Shown here one piece after another: positions 48,206-59,901 of a stretch of 64,000 bases of DNA. This DNA is from Pelobates cultripes (Eukaryota > Chordata > Amphibia > Anura > Pelobatidae). Position numbers and translations under genes: made by a program. Where the stretch lies: assembly GCA_933207985.1 (NCBI GenBank), contig OW240916.1:296744080-296808079 (forward strand), in the 5' to 3' direction. The notes under the pieces are model-generated. The model saw nothing but the letters and a program-made list of their open reading frames with translations. It was not told the origin of the DNA and did no database searches. Within the stretch, counting starts at the first letter, position 1. Each line of letters starts with the position of its first letter.

Positions 48206-49117
48206 TGTTACGGGCAAATGCAAATATTACAAGTTTTAGAATGAAATGTTGTATTTCTTAAACTGTGTACTTTGTCTTTAAGAGATATTGCAAACTGACA
48301 AGGTGTTAGAAATGGAACATATTGTTTTTCATAACTGTTTCTTTAAGCAATAACCTCAGTGCATAATATGTTTGCGCCATTTTGTCCCAGACGAATTACA
48401 ATAACAATAATGCATAAACAAGCTTCAAGGCTATTCTACGACACTTGCAGTACACAATATACTGTGGTAACCCCAAGTTAATGGAACTTCCCCAAATCCT
48501 GGAATCTCCCACGACTGTACACTTACGACTTAGTATAAACAACAGATAACCTATTCAGACTTTAAGATGCCATCTTGAACTAAGTCAGGAAAATTTCCAT
48601 GACGTATACACCCTTTAGTTATGGCCTTGTATGTTTGCCAAGTTAAGGGAGGTCCTAAATTGAATAAAGTAAAAGAAGTGTTACTTTTTCATATTTGAAC
48701 TACTGTAACCTAAAATGGAGACACCTAAGGTATAAATAGGTGTACTTTTAAATGTTAAGACACAGAGGAGAGACTTGGAGACAGACGCTGCTCCATCTTA
48801 AAATGACAGAGAGGCTGACATGATGACATGTTCAGAAGGGTATGTTAACCTATTAATGATATTTGCAAGCATGTAATTTAATCTTATAAACTCTGCTATA
48901 ATGGATTTTATATTTTTATATAATAAATATCCAAAAGACAATCTTGCTTCCAAGACAATCCTTATTTTATATTGTATTCTCAATTATTTATATATGTTAA
49001 ATAGAGGATCTCTTACACTATATAAAATTATGGCTAAGATATCTGTATGGTTAGCCCTACTAAGTTCTATGCTTTAAGACATTATAGTGGTAAATAAGGG
49101 AACCACACACGGTTACA
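48206..49117 (+). repeat. 3' LTR (912 bp)
   Basis: Identical in length to the 5' LTR and the same except for about three substitutions. It ends GGTTACA directly before the ATAT target duplication. Confidence 0.95.
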
Positions 49118-49121
49118 ATAT

Positions 49122-49420
49122 GTCTCTTTTTCCAGCTTCTCTGTGCATTTTTACCCTTCAACAACTTGTCTCTGCCCCCCCCCCCAAATGTGTTTCTCCC
49201 CCATCCCGGCACCTCTGTGTGCCTTTCTCCCTCCAAGTCCCTCTGTGTGCCTTTCTTTTTCCAAGTCCCTCTGTGTGCTTTTCTCCCCCCAGCCATTATA
49301 TGGGTCTTTCCCACTCCCAGTTCCTCAGTGTGTCTTTCCCACCGCAACTCATCTGCGTGGCATCCCCCCTAACACCTCTATGTGTCTCCCCCGATACTCT
49401 GTGCATCTTTCTGAAATAAA
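49122..49420. repeat. Pyrimidine-rich degenerate tandem repeat
   Basis: Repeated CTCTGTGTGCCTTTCTCCC-type words with poly(C) runs, period roughly 30-35 bp. It is open in several frames by composition only. The provirus appears to have inserted at its edge. Confidence 0.8.
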
Positions 49421-49824
49421 AAGTTCTTGTTCCTTCAGTAAGTCTAGACTAGTATTTCGGTGATACCACGATTGCCCTTCTGCTATATATTCTAAATTTT
49501 AATAATCTGTTCTTTTTTTTAACCCCTTTTGGTTTGTTGTATATACCTAAAAAAAACATATTTGACCACATTTATTGTTCTATTCTGTCACACCTACTTG
49601 TATGTGAGACATTTTTTCTTTTACACTAACATTTCCAAGCCGGAGTAAAATATTGCAATATAAAGGACACTGTATACTGTCTTAAGCTTTTCATTTCCCA
49701 AAGATACTTTTTCTTTTTAGTTTTTATAAAGGATGAACAAAAGTGAAAAATAAAAATGATGTAATTTTACATTATTTGAATTATAAAGTTTGTGAGTTTC
49801 AGCTAAGACAGACAGTTACATAAA

Positions 49825-49945
49825 AAAAGTTATGTAACTCCTAAATGGCAAAGAATTGAGCAGTGAGACAGCAGAGGCATGATCTAAACACAAAAACAGC
49901 TTCATTAACCTAAAGTTGTTTTTGTGCTTTAAGTGTCCCATCCGT
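49825..49945. mobile_element. TTAA MITE right-end relic
   Basis: GTAACTCCTAAATGGCAAAG, GAATTGAGCAGTGAGACAG and CAGCTTCATTAACCTAAAG match the right end of the T2-like element at 21108-21643. The left part is missing or diverged. Confidence 0.6.
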
Positions 49946-50049
49946 ACTAGTCAACAACAATGCCTCCTGTCGGTGTACGATGAATGGATCAATCAGAACC
50001 GATCTCAATGCACTTTGTTTACTGGCAATAATTCTAACCTAGTCTCTTT

Positions 50050-50740
50050 ATAGAAACATAGAATGTGATGGCAGATAAGAACCATTCGGCCCATCTAGTC
50101 TTTCCAATTTTTCGAAATACTCTTATTAGTCCCTGGCCTTATCTTAAGTCTAGGATAGCCTTATGCCTATCCCACGCATGGTTAAACTCCTTCACTGTGT
50201 TAACCTCTACCACTTCAGCTGGAAGGCTATTCCATGCATCCACTACCCTCTCAGTAAAGTAATACTTCCGGATATTATTTTTAAACCTTAGCCCCTCTAA
50301 TTTAAGACTATGTCCTCTTGTTGTGGTAGTTTTTCTTCTTTTAAATATAGTCTCCTTTACCGTGTTGATTCCCTTTATGTATTTAAATGTTTCTATCATA
50401 TCCCCCTGTCTCGTCTTTCCTCCAAGCTATACATGTTAAGTTTCTTTAACCTTTCCTGGTAAGTTTTATCCCGCAATCCATGAACCAGTTTAGTAGCCCT
50501 TCTCTGAACTTTCTCTAAGGTATCAATATCCTTCTGAAGATATGATCTCCAGTAATGCGTACAATACTCCAAGTGAAGTCTCACCAGTGTTCTGTACAAT
50601 GACACGAGCACTTCCCTCTTTCTACTGCTAATACCTTTCCATTTATCTACTTTGATATTTGCATTTATTAAGGTTGTCACTAATATTAAAATATAATTGC
50701 TCTGCTGAATAACTAACTTATTTTTCAAAATTTTCATGAA
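50050..50740 (-). mobile_element. CR1-like LINE, 3' fragment with ORF2 C-terminus
   Basis: On the minus strand two overlapping frames (50396-50737 and 50139-50399) give LEYCTHYWRSYLQKDID, RRATKLVHGLRDKTYQERL, then RGHSLKLEGLRFKNNI and YYFTERVVDAWNSLPAEVV. These are the end of the CR1 reverse-transcriptase ORF. A frameshift near 50397 and 5' truncation make it dead. The 3' UTR ends TTCTATGTTTCTATA at about 50050. Confidence 0.9.
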
Positions 50741-51130
50741 TTATATATGTTTTTATTACCACTAAGACATATGTGGCATGCAAATATTAAACTAAATTCA
50801 GAGGCAAGGCATACCATTAGCATGTCAATAAAAGATAAAACATTAACTCTAAATCAAGAATCAATAACCAAAGGTCACAGTAGGTAGCAGTGACTTCCTT
50901 AAAAGAGTTTAACAGAGGCCACCTGGCACCATAACAACTTCATTTGGATGAAGTTGGTGTGGTGCCTCAAGTGTTCTTTTAAGGTTATACGTTTTAAAGT
51001 TAGAGTTCCCATGTAGTAAGTGCAGTTTAAAGAGGTTAAGTCGAAGCAGCGAGGCCTCCATGTCATCAAATACTACATGCATTAATATTTGCTTTTGTAT
51101 ATAATTTAAGCATGCATGGTATAGGCACAA

Positions 51131-51242
51131 TGTTATCCTAACTATAAGATAAGGCCAGGGACTAATGAACGTATTTAGAAAATTGGGCAGACTAGATGGG
51201 CCGAATGGTTATTTTCTGCCGTCACATTCTATGTTTCTATGT
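51131..51242 (+). mobile_element. CR1 3' UTR fragment
   Basis: AACTATAAGATAAGGCCAGG, GACTAGATGGGCCGAATGG and CATTCTATGTTTCTATG match the 3' ends of the CR1 copies at 35500-35590 and 50050-50160. Confidence 0.85.
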
Positions 51243-51278
51243 CTGTTATATTTTATAGGAATCTGATGTACTAGTGCT

Positions 51279-51690
51279 AAATTATGCTGAGGTTCGCCGG
51301 GAGCGGTGTGCCCCAAGAGGATACGTCTATTCTGGCCACCTAAGCTGGACGAGTTCCCCCCAGGAGGAACGCAAGGGAGCAGGCTAGGGAGGGTTCACGC
51401 ATTCGGGTGACATTGGGATGGGCTTCTTCTGGAGGGCCACACACCGGTAGTGGGACAGGTAGAATAAAATTTGAGACATATGTTTAATATCTAAATGCTT
51501 GGAGACCTGCGTGTCTCATCATTATCACTTACTTTGAGAGATCTGCGAATCTCGAAAATTTTTGTTTTTGTTGTTACACTGTTTCTCTACACCCTGAACG
51601 TAAAGCTGCATTTTATTGTTTCCTTGATATGTGAAAACCTTCAATAAAAGGCTATTTACCAAAAAATAAATAAAAATTATGCTGAGGTTC
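51279..51690 (+). mobile_element. Retroposed insertion with 17-bp target duplication
   Basis: AAATTATGCTGAGGTTC occurs at 51279-51295 and again at 51674-51690. The insert (51296-51673) starts GCCGGGAGCGG and ends with TTCAATAAAAGGC, about 15 bases and an A-rich tail AAAAAATAAATAAA. This is the signature of target-primed reverse transcription of a polyadenylated RNA. The source could be a LINE 3' end, a SINE or a cellular transcript. No protein frame is recognisable. Confidence 0.88.
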
Positions 51691-52966
51691 AAGTGGACTC
51701 CCACTAAGACATCGGTGAGGATAATTAGGGATGTTTGGAGCACAACATATGAAGACAATGTAGATATTTACCTTAAACTTATTTTCAATTTTTCTACGAT
51801 TCTCCGTATCCCTATAAATAATTTTTGTATAATTGCAGACAAGTCTCTCACTCCCACATACGGGTCTCAGCTACCTTTCCCACTGCTATAACATGCCCAC
51901 ATAACTACACAAAACAAAGATGACATTTTTAATATCTAAAGGAATGTATTTTGTTTGTAATGTTCTAAATGTCTGATGTCAGGGTCAATCCTTTTCAACT
52001 GCCACGATAAGATGTGGACAATAACTTTTACATTTGGATTTAATTTTGGAAAGTATTTAATAACTTATACATCTCTTCCTTTTTCCACTACAAACGCGAG
52101 CTTTTCCTTATGAATGAGTCACATAATTAATCACTCTATTATGAGGGCGGCAAAGAGATCTCTTTGTGCATATAAAATAGGACTAATTTTTGTACTTTAT
52201 CTGTATTACAAATTTAAGCAGTGAATTGCATTTTAAACAGTTCTTGGCCATTGCTCTTAGTTTGTTGCTTCTTTTTTTTTAAAAAAAAGAAGAAAAAAAA
52301 AAAAGAAAATAGCACACAATTATTTGCCCTTTCAAATTGTGCATTTCTTAAATAGAGTATTTTGTTTAACATAGCAAAAATTCTTATCTTATCCATTGAA
52401 AATTTCCATTCACAGGGGTTGCTGGGGCATAAATTATACTACACAATTCTTTTTTTTTTTTTGTGCAAACTTACACCTTAGAAATGTGTCTGTTTCATCA
52501 AGCATAACCATATTTAAGGTCGTTTGCCCAAAAATCTGATTAAATGCTATGAGAAGTTGTGTGACTCACCCTCAATGGCTGACAGCCACCCCTGATCTCC
52601 AATGTATCTTTATCAGGCAGAAATAATGCTGCCCTAAAAGACAGGCCTGCCTACTGGGCTGTCATGGGATGCTAGCACCAGGGGTGACTCCATGAATGCG
52701 GCATTGTTTAAATATGGTGGCTACTGCTGCAGGGTGAGAAAAGTTAAGAGTGTGACTGCAGTTTCCCCCAGTTCCATGGTTTGATCATTTGAAAAAAGTC
52801 CTACTTTGTTTGTATTTTTAACGGTTTTAAAGCTATTTGCTTTTAATAAATAAGTTCCTAGTTTTGAATTTTGGATCTACGCCTCAAAAAGCAGAGCAGA
52901 ATTTCCTCTAAAAATAGTGAGTAGAACTAATTTTATTTTATGTATACACAGAGAGCACTACATATG

Positions 52967-53118
52967 TTCTACACCAGGGATAGGCAACCTTTGGCACTCC
53001 AGATGTTGTGAACTACATCCCCAATAATGCTCTTACACCCATAATGCTGACAAAGCATCATGGTAGGTGTAGTCCAAAACATCTGGAGTGCCAAAGGTTG
53101 CCTATGGCTGTTCTACAC
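52967..53118. mobile_element. hAT MITE with 8-bp target duplication (136 bp)
   Basis: The element is 52975-53110. It starts CAGGGATAGGCAACCTTTGG and ends AAGGTTGCCTATGGCTG. The arms continue with CACTCCAGATGTTGTG against AACATCTGGAGTG. TTCTACAC flanks both sides (52967-52974, 53111-53118). Confidence 0.93.
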
Positions 53119-54267
53119 TAAGTTTTTCTATGTTCTTTTAACGTCTTGAGTTTTGATATCCACTCCTGTACCCAGAGTACTTCCACGTAGGACTGTGCTG
53201 CCAGCTATTATTTATCTTCAAGACTTCAATCAATATTAGGATCATTATATTACCCTGATACTCCACAAAGAAACTACTGTAAATACTTATCTCTTTTATT
53301 GGTGCAACTTCCATCCTTTCTTTGTACGTTGTATAACCAAATTTATGATCGTTTTCCAAGAATCTGATTAAATCCTATGAGAAGTTATGTGAATCACCCT
53401 CCATGAAAGTAAAGAGAGTGTCTGACAGATCTCCCTAAGCTACATGTTTTAACCACATCCCTGCACTTTCCCCCTGCAGTCTCTGATAATCCTCCACAGG
53501 CCACATGACTTGAATTCTTCCTTCTCTCACTTACTTCCCTGCTGACAGATCTGCACTGCAGTCTGATCCAGGTATGAACTGAAAGAACTGTTCTCCACCT
53601 GGCAGGACTTTGTTTAATACTCTACTTTGTTTAATACTGTACATATAGCAGTTGTTTAGTGGTTACCTCAAATAGTAATGTCTTACCTTTAGAACTGCAG
53701 TTCTTGATGGCTTCATTTCCTACGAGACTCAGCCAGCTGTTCAGCTGGCTAAGTGTCTTAAAAAATTTAATGTACTTGAATTGGATAGAGTTTTACAGGT
53801 TACTGGTAAAAGTATGAAAATATATATATTTTTAAAAATAATAACATATTTTAAAAACAAACAAACGGGCTACTAGGTGACTGTGAGTAACAACCTTAAT
53901 ACATTATTGATAGAATATGGGTATTAGCACATTAAGAGGGCAACGTTAGAAGTAGTGTACGGAGAGAGGTTGGGTCAAATTCCAGGGATGGAACCTAGCT
54001 CCCTACCATCTAAAACACATCACCTGCCGCCACAGGTATCTTTTCTAAAAACTCTCTAGCTGCTAATTGAAGAAACCATCACCTGCCGTACAATTTTAAA
54101 TAGGGAAGTAAAAAGTACTGCCTCTTAATTTTACCTTGACTAATTACTTGTAAGTCAAAGCAAAATGTATGAGAACACGTACAGGGTTATTCACTAAAGT
54201 GAGAATTGCCAGGAATTCAAAGTGGAAGCAAAGCTGACTTGGACAATTTTTCCAGTTTCGCTTCGCC

Positions 54268-54680
54268 TTAAAAGGGACACTATAGTGTTAGGAATAAAAA
54301 CATTTATTCCTAAAACTTTCGTGCTAGTGTGGGCTTGACTGTTTAGGCAACCGGCCCACTCCGATAGCCGTGAAAAGATGATTTTACCCACGCCGTCTCG
54401 GTCTCGCCACGGCTGGCCCCACCTCCATGGCTGAGTTCATCAATCCAGAGTAAAGGATTGGAAGGCTATTGCTATTGGATGGCAAACCGCTGCAATAGCA
54501 AGCATCTCCTCATAGAGAGGCATCTCTATGGGGAAAGTTCAGCGCCTCCATGTAACGCGTGGATACGCTGAACTTCACTGACACAGGAAGCACCTCTAGT
54601 AGCCTTCTGAGTGAGCCACTGGGGTGTTCCAAGGCATAAATGTAAACACTGTGTTTTCTCTGAAAAGGAACCATTTAACA
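54268..54680. mobile_element. T2-like MITE, left part
   Basis: It starts TTAAAAGGGACACTATAGTG. The body contains GCATCTCCTCATAGAGAGG, CACAGGAAGCACCTCTAGTA and AAACACTGTGTTTTCTCTG, in the same order as the copy at 14049-14596. The right terminus is not recognisable. Confidence 0.6.
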
Positions 54681-54772
54681 ATCACATTAAATAACAAATT
54701 TGCTGGGTCAAGTAGGGGTTTATCATGTACCACAATTACATGTTTGAGCCAGAACTACAGAGTAGGGATCGA

Positions 54773-55840
54773 CCGATTATCTGTCTGGCCGATATTCAGT
54801 ATTTTCGGCAATATCAGTATCGGCAAATAGAGATACCGATATTGCCGATAATACATACCAGGACCGCCGGGCCCATGACAAGCCCGGCAGTCCAGGAGGG
54901 CCTGCAGCAAGCGCTTACTTACCTTCCCAGCAACTCCCTGTCTAATTCTCGCGAGTCCTGCGGCCGTCAGAGTGTTGCCACAGGTTACCATGGGCATGCA
55001 GGCCGCGAGATTTACACAGAGGAGCTGAAGGGAGCTGCTGGGAAGGTAAGTAAGCGCTTGCTGCGGGCCCCCACTGCACAGTCCAAGCAACCAGACCACC
55101 AGGGAATGCCAGATTTAAGGTCGTTTGCCCAAAAATATTGGCCAAGTAAGAAGCAAGAAGGGGGGGGGACTAAAAAAAAAAACCCTAAACATTTTAATAT
55201 TTAAAAAAAAATAAATAAATAAAAAATGCGTCCCCTTCCCCCCATTTTACACAAATTACATACCTACAGAAACACACACACACTACACAAATACACCACA
55301 TTCACATATACACACACTACACAAACACACACTGCATTCATTATATACACACTACACAAACACACTGCATTCACTACACACACCCACTGCATTCACTTTA
55401 CACACACTACACACCCACTGCATTCACTTTACACACACTACACACCCACTGCATTCACTTTACACACACTACACACCCACTGCATACACTACACAAACAC
55501 ACACTCTGCATTCACTATATATACACACTACAAAAACACTCACTGCATTCACTATACACACAACACAAACACACTCTGCATTTATTATATACACACTTCA
55601 CAAATACACACTGCACCCCCTACACACACACTACACAAACACACACAGCTCCCCTGTCTAAACACACTGCATCCACTACATGTGGCATGTATATTTTGTG
55701 CATTTCCCTTTAGAAATAGTTTATTTTTCCAAAATGGTAAATGTACAGAATATCCGTAAATTATCGGCTATCGGCCTGAAAGTTCACAGATTATCGGTAT
55801 CGGCTTTAAAAAAAAAAAAATCAATATCGGTCTATCCCTA
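54773..55840. mobile_element. Non-autonomous DNA transposon with CCGATAT-rich ends
   Basis: The left end TAGGGATCGACCGATTATC is inverted at the right end (CGGTCTATCCCTA). Both subterminal regions carry multiple CCGATAT/ATCGGTATCGGC words. The interior has an inverted pair around 54905-55060 (CGCTTACTTACCTTCCCAGC against GCTGGGAAGGTAAGTAAGCG) and then a CA-rich tandem block. No clear target duplication was found, so the superfamily is open (hAT-like). Confidence 0.65.
55258..55680. repeat. CACTACACAAACAC minisatellite
   Basis: Repeats built from CACACTACACACCCACTGCA and TTCACTTTA, with a period of about 30-35 bp, lying inside the transposon at 54773-55840. The 177-codon frame across it is compositional. 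Confidence 0.9.
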
Positions 55841-56128
55841 CCCTACCTATAAACTCATAAATTGTTCTAACAATTTCTACCAATTTCTGCCATACTTACA
55901 GTGAAGGTGGGTTTCATAATAAATTATTTGATTATGTTCATAATGGAAGAATAACTGATTTTTTTTTTTTTTATCTGCTATAGTAGTAATAAATTATGAG
56001 TGAGCTGGAAGGCTTCTGGACTAAGAGGAAGTGCTACATCTGTTATAGAAATATTAATCTGATTTACCCTCCAGTAGTTTGATATGAAGGGTTATCTCTG
56101 CCATATGTAGAGAAATGTACGTCGCCAA

Positions 56129-56280
56129 AGAGTTTCTAACAAATGTACAGATCTTCCGAAAAAGTAAATAAAATATTAATAATGCTAACAAATGTACAGA
56201 TCTTCCGAAAAAGTAAATAAAATAATAATGCTAACAAATGTACAGATCTTCTGAAAAAATACAAATAAATAAAATATTAA
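56129..56280. repeat. Three-copy tandem repeat, about 47 bp
   Basis: AACAAATGTACAGATCTTCC occurs three times, each followed by GAAAAAGTAAATAAAAT or a close variant and an (AAT)-rich stretch. The third copy has TCT for TCC and a longer A-rich part. Confidence 0.93.
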
Positions 56281-57699
56281 TCATGCCTCGGCATACCAAC
56301 TTGCACTTTTCATTGGCATCACAGAAACACAGTGATGGATGGATGTTATTCTGTACACGCATCAAATCCATTGAAGACAGAGCAATCGGTTGGCAACGTA
56401 ACCAGATGTGCTTTGCTTTGGGAACCACTTCTCTTCCTAAAGAGCAGCAGTGAAACTGGAGGTAAGCCAGTGATTGTCTAACACCCATAAAATCTTGAAG
56501 ATGGTAGTAGAGACAGTGACTGATGGGGGTCAGTATATAAGAAAAGACAAATAAAAGCAATACAGTAAACCAAATATCTGTATTGTATTACTTTATACAA
56601 GTAGAAGACAGAAAATACAAAAATAAATAAAATAACATTTCCATGTTTACTTCCACTTACTATGACTCATGTCTGCATTTCCTCACCATCAACGGGTGCT
56701 CTTGAAAAGCCAGACACCAGACCTACTTTATTCAGCAAAGTGATCACTTCCTAACCGGCACTTGAAGCAGCACAAAAATAGGTCGCAAACAGATCACATA
56801 GAAAAAAAACTGTGTATTCAAGAAAATCTCACAAGAATGTGAAATCTCTCTTCATACAAAGAAGGATAATTGAGACATTTTGCTATTTAAAAAAAAAAAA
56901 AAAAAAACACCACCGCAACACACTGATATCTGATATAACCAATAATGCGAAGAAATTAGGAGAAAATGCAGAATTATTTACTGTTAAAATCGTGAATCTA
57001 TTTTTGTTATTCTTTAAAAATAATCAGTGATCACATTTATAGCATTAATATTTTTTTTTTGTACCATATATAAAAAGTACAAGGAAGCAAGCTGTAGCCA
57101 ACAATTGCTACATATCTGTGACTTTAACTTTTAAGGTGCTGTTACATAGTTCAGGGGCTTATAGAAATCAGACCACTTTAGTTGTATTGTTTATACATTA
57201 TGAAAAAGCAAACAAACACACACACAAAACACCAATGTATATACACATACTATACACATATATAGAAACACACACATAATGTAACTAAGCATTAAAGAAT
57301 GTTGTAGTAAGAACAAAACATAATTAAACTTTTGACTGATGGGAATCCAAAATGTACTGTTATGCATTAACTACATATGACAAGTCAGACATACACACAC
57401 ATACCAGTCAACACACACACGACTCAGCAAGCAGCAACACAAACACAGCTCAGCCAAACCCCATACATACCTACCCAAACCAACCCTCAAACCCACAGCC
57501 CATTCTCTCATACAGCTAGACACTGAGGAACTTCACATCTTTAATGGTATCAGAAAAATAAATGAAAAAATACATCAATAGCTTTCTTCATATAATACAA
57601 ATATACAGGCATTCTGATATATAAATATACTATTATCATTATTTATTGCAGTGGTTACGTTGCTAGTAGTCCCTGAGTTTTTTCAAAGCTTCCTTTCAA

Positions 57700-58170
57700 G
57701 CATTTTTATAAAATCCTGGCCACCTAAGAAGCATGAAGGTGGGCGGCTCAGGGGGCACGCAAGGGAGCAATGATCTTCCTGCAGTTTATTTCTGCTCCCT
57801 CTCGTTGTTTAGTGATGCCGGGAGCCGGAATATGATGTCACTCCGGCATCACTACAGAAAGTGCACAGCGGAGCAGAGAGGAACTGCAGGAAGATTAGAG
57901 AGGAGCCACACTGGACCCCCGGGGAAGATCCACTCAGCTCTCTCATAGGTAGGGGGCTGGGTGGATTCAAATTAAAATTAAAAATGGCAATTTGTGGGTG
58001 TGTGAGAAAATGTGTGTTTGTCAGTGTCTGTGTCAGTGTGTGTGTGGGTCAGAGAGAGTGTGTATGTCTCTGTCAGTGTGTGTGTATGTGTGTATACGTC
58101 TCTGCCAGTATGTCATAGTGTTTGTGTGTGCCTGTCAGAGAGTGTGTGTCTGTTTAGATACCTGCCCCCC
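57700..58170. repeat. GC-rich segment plus GT microsatellite (relative of 18880-19345)
   Basis: Shared landmarks with the intron 21 copy are GGCACGCAAGGGAG, GAATATGA-GTCACTCCGGCAT, GGTAGGGGGCTGGGTGGA and a following TGTGTGTCTGTCAG-rich microsatellite. Two copies with the same order in one gene suggest an interspersed family with an internal microsatellite seed. Confidence 0.65.
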
Positions 58171-58508
58171 TCCAATCACATGAGATTGGTGTGTTTACTC
58201 ACCTTTTTCCAACGCCGTGCTGGTTTCATCAATCTTTATGATCTCAGCTAAGCCAATGGTTTCCAATAGTAAAGCATTGGGAGGATATTGCTCATGTTCT
58301 CTATGGGTAACATTAAGGGCCTACATGCAGAGAGCGGAGACACTGAACATAGGTGCTGCAACACTGACACAGGACTCTCTAGTGGCCATCTGAGTGACTG
58401 TCACTAGAAGTCAGGGTGGATAAAAATCAATGATTTTAAAAAAAAATAAAAAATAAAAAAATCAGATTTTTTTGTTTTAAATCAGATTTTTTTTAAATAA
58501 AATGCTTT

Positions 58509-59901
58509 TTGAGGAAAATATATCACCATCCAAAGGTTATAGCATATGGTTGCAGTGCTCATTTGCTGCACCTCTTAGCCAAAGACTTAAGTGTTCCAGA
58601 AATAAAGACTAATGTTGTTGAAATTGCTAAATACTTCCATAACAATCATTTTGCTGCAGCAGCTCTGAAAAGGATGGGTGGAACCAAGCTAACGCTCCCA
58701 CAAGATGTTAGATGGAACTCTGTGGTGGGCTGTTTTGAGCAGTATATCAAGAACTGGCCTATTCTGATGACAGTTTGTGAACAAAATCGAGATAAAATAG
58801 ATGGCACTGTCACGGCCAAAATCCTCAACATTGGGCTTAATAGAAATGTTGAACATATGCTGAGCATCCTGAAACCCATCTCTGAAGCTTTAAACAAAAT
58901 ACAGAAAAATAGCTGTTTTATTGCTGATGCTGTTGAAATTTGGAAGGAACTGAGTGAACACTTAAAAACAGAACTACACATGGACAGAATTAAATTACAA
59001 GCATTAAAAAAACAAATGGGACAAGTACTGTCTACAGCTCATTTTTTGGCAAATATTGTCAATATCCAGTACCAGGGTCAAAATTTAAGTGCTGAGGAAG
59101 AGGAGTTAGCTATGACATGGGTATCCAGCAATCATCCATCTGTAATGCCAACTATAATAAACTTCAAAGCTAAGGGGGAACCATTCAAGAAATATAGGTT
59201 TGCTGAAGATATTTTAAAGAAAGTCACACCAGTGAACTGGTGGAAGTCACTTAAAGGACCACTATAGTGACAGGAAAACATACTTTTTTTACCTGGCACT
59301 ATAGTGCCCTGAGGGTGCCCCCACCCTCATGGTACCCCTCCCTCCGGGCTCTAGGGTGAGGAAGGGGTTAAACTTACCTCTTTCTCCAGCCCCGGGCGGG
59401 GAGCTCTCATCCTCCTCGGCTGAATGCGCATGCGCGACAAGAGCTGCGCGAGCATTCAGCCAGTCCATTCTCAATGCTTTCCTATGGACGCTGGCGTCTT
59501 CTCACTGTGAAAATCACAGAGGAAGCGCCTCTAGCGGCTGTCAGTGAGACAGCCACTAGAGGCTGGATTAACCCTAATATAAACATAGCAGTTTCTCTGA
59601 AACTGCTATGTTTATAGAAAAAAGGGTTAACCCTAGCTGGACCAGGCACCCAGACCACTTCATTAAGCTGAAATGGTCTGGGTGCCTATAGTGGTCCTTT
59701 AAGCACTTGGATTTAGAGACTGTTCAAGTAATGATTTTACTTTTAACAGCATTGGCTTCTTCTGCAGGCGTTGAAAGAATATTCTCTTCCTTTGGACTCA
59801 GGCATTCTAAATTGAGAAATCGTTTGGGACCCGATAAAGCAGGAAAGCTTGTTTTTCGTTTCCAGATTATGAACAAAGAAGAAGATGAAGATGACGAGTG
59901 A
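58509..59901 (+). pseudogene. hAT transposase, C-terminal part, interrupted by a MITE
   Basis: The open segment 58509-59250 encodes an hAT/DUF659-like region with GCSAHLLHLLAKDL, LPQDVRWNSVVGCFEQYI and the long helical stretch LKPISEALNKI. After the MITE the frame resumes about 59703-59901 with LTALASSAGVERIFSSFG, the conserved hAT dimerisation block, then an acidic end (NKEEDEDDE) and TGA. Both segments are free of internal stops. The only disruption in this half is the MITE. The N-terminal half is missing through deletion near 58500. Confidence 0.93.
59251..59702. mobile_element. TTAA MITE nested in the hAT transposase
   Basis: It starts TTAAAGGACCACTATAGTGA and ends CACTATAGG-type inverted sequence (GCCTATAGTGGTCCTTTAA), with TTAA at both ends. 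Removing one TTAA plus the insert (448 bp) rejoins the transposase frame exactly, so the TTAA is the duplicated target. The interior includes TGCTATGTTTATAG and CGCCTCTAGCGGCTGTCAG. Confidence 0.92.

Larger units (their letters stand above)
40690..49121 (+). mobile_element. Endogenous retrovirus-like provirus (8.4 kb) with ATAT target duplication
   Basis: The provirus is 40694-49117, flanked by 4-bp direct repeats ATAT at 40690-40693 and 49118-49121. Two 912-bp LTRs begin TGTTACGG and end GGTTACA. Two bases after the 5' LTR is a primer-binding site and just before the 3' LTR a purine tract, so the element runs on the plus strand, antisense to msh3. The interior (41606-48205) lacks any long gag-pol frame. 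I recognise only a broken integrase segment and an env-like tail. From 41650 to about 45290 nothing is recognisable. Class assignment is open; the integrase piece would fit a class III or spuma-like element. Confidence 0.92.

Noticed and set aside
55226..55759. 177-codon frame rich in H and T
   Set aside because: It is the translation of a CACTACACAAACAC minisatellite inside a DNA transposon.
56231..56560. Minus-strand frame of 109 codons with an acceptor-like CTGCTGCTCTTTAG inside
   Set aside because: It matches no MSH3 exon and no family I recognise, and one end overlaps a simple tandem repeat.
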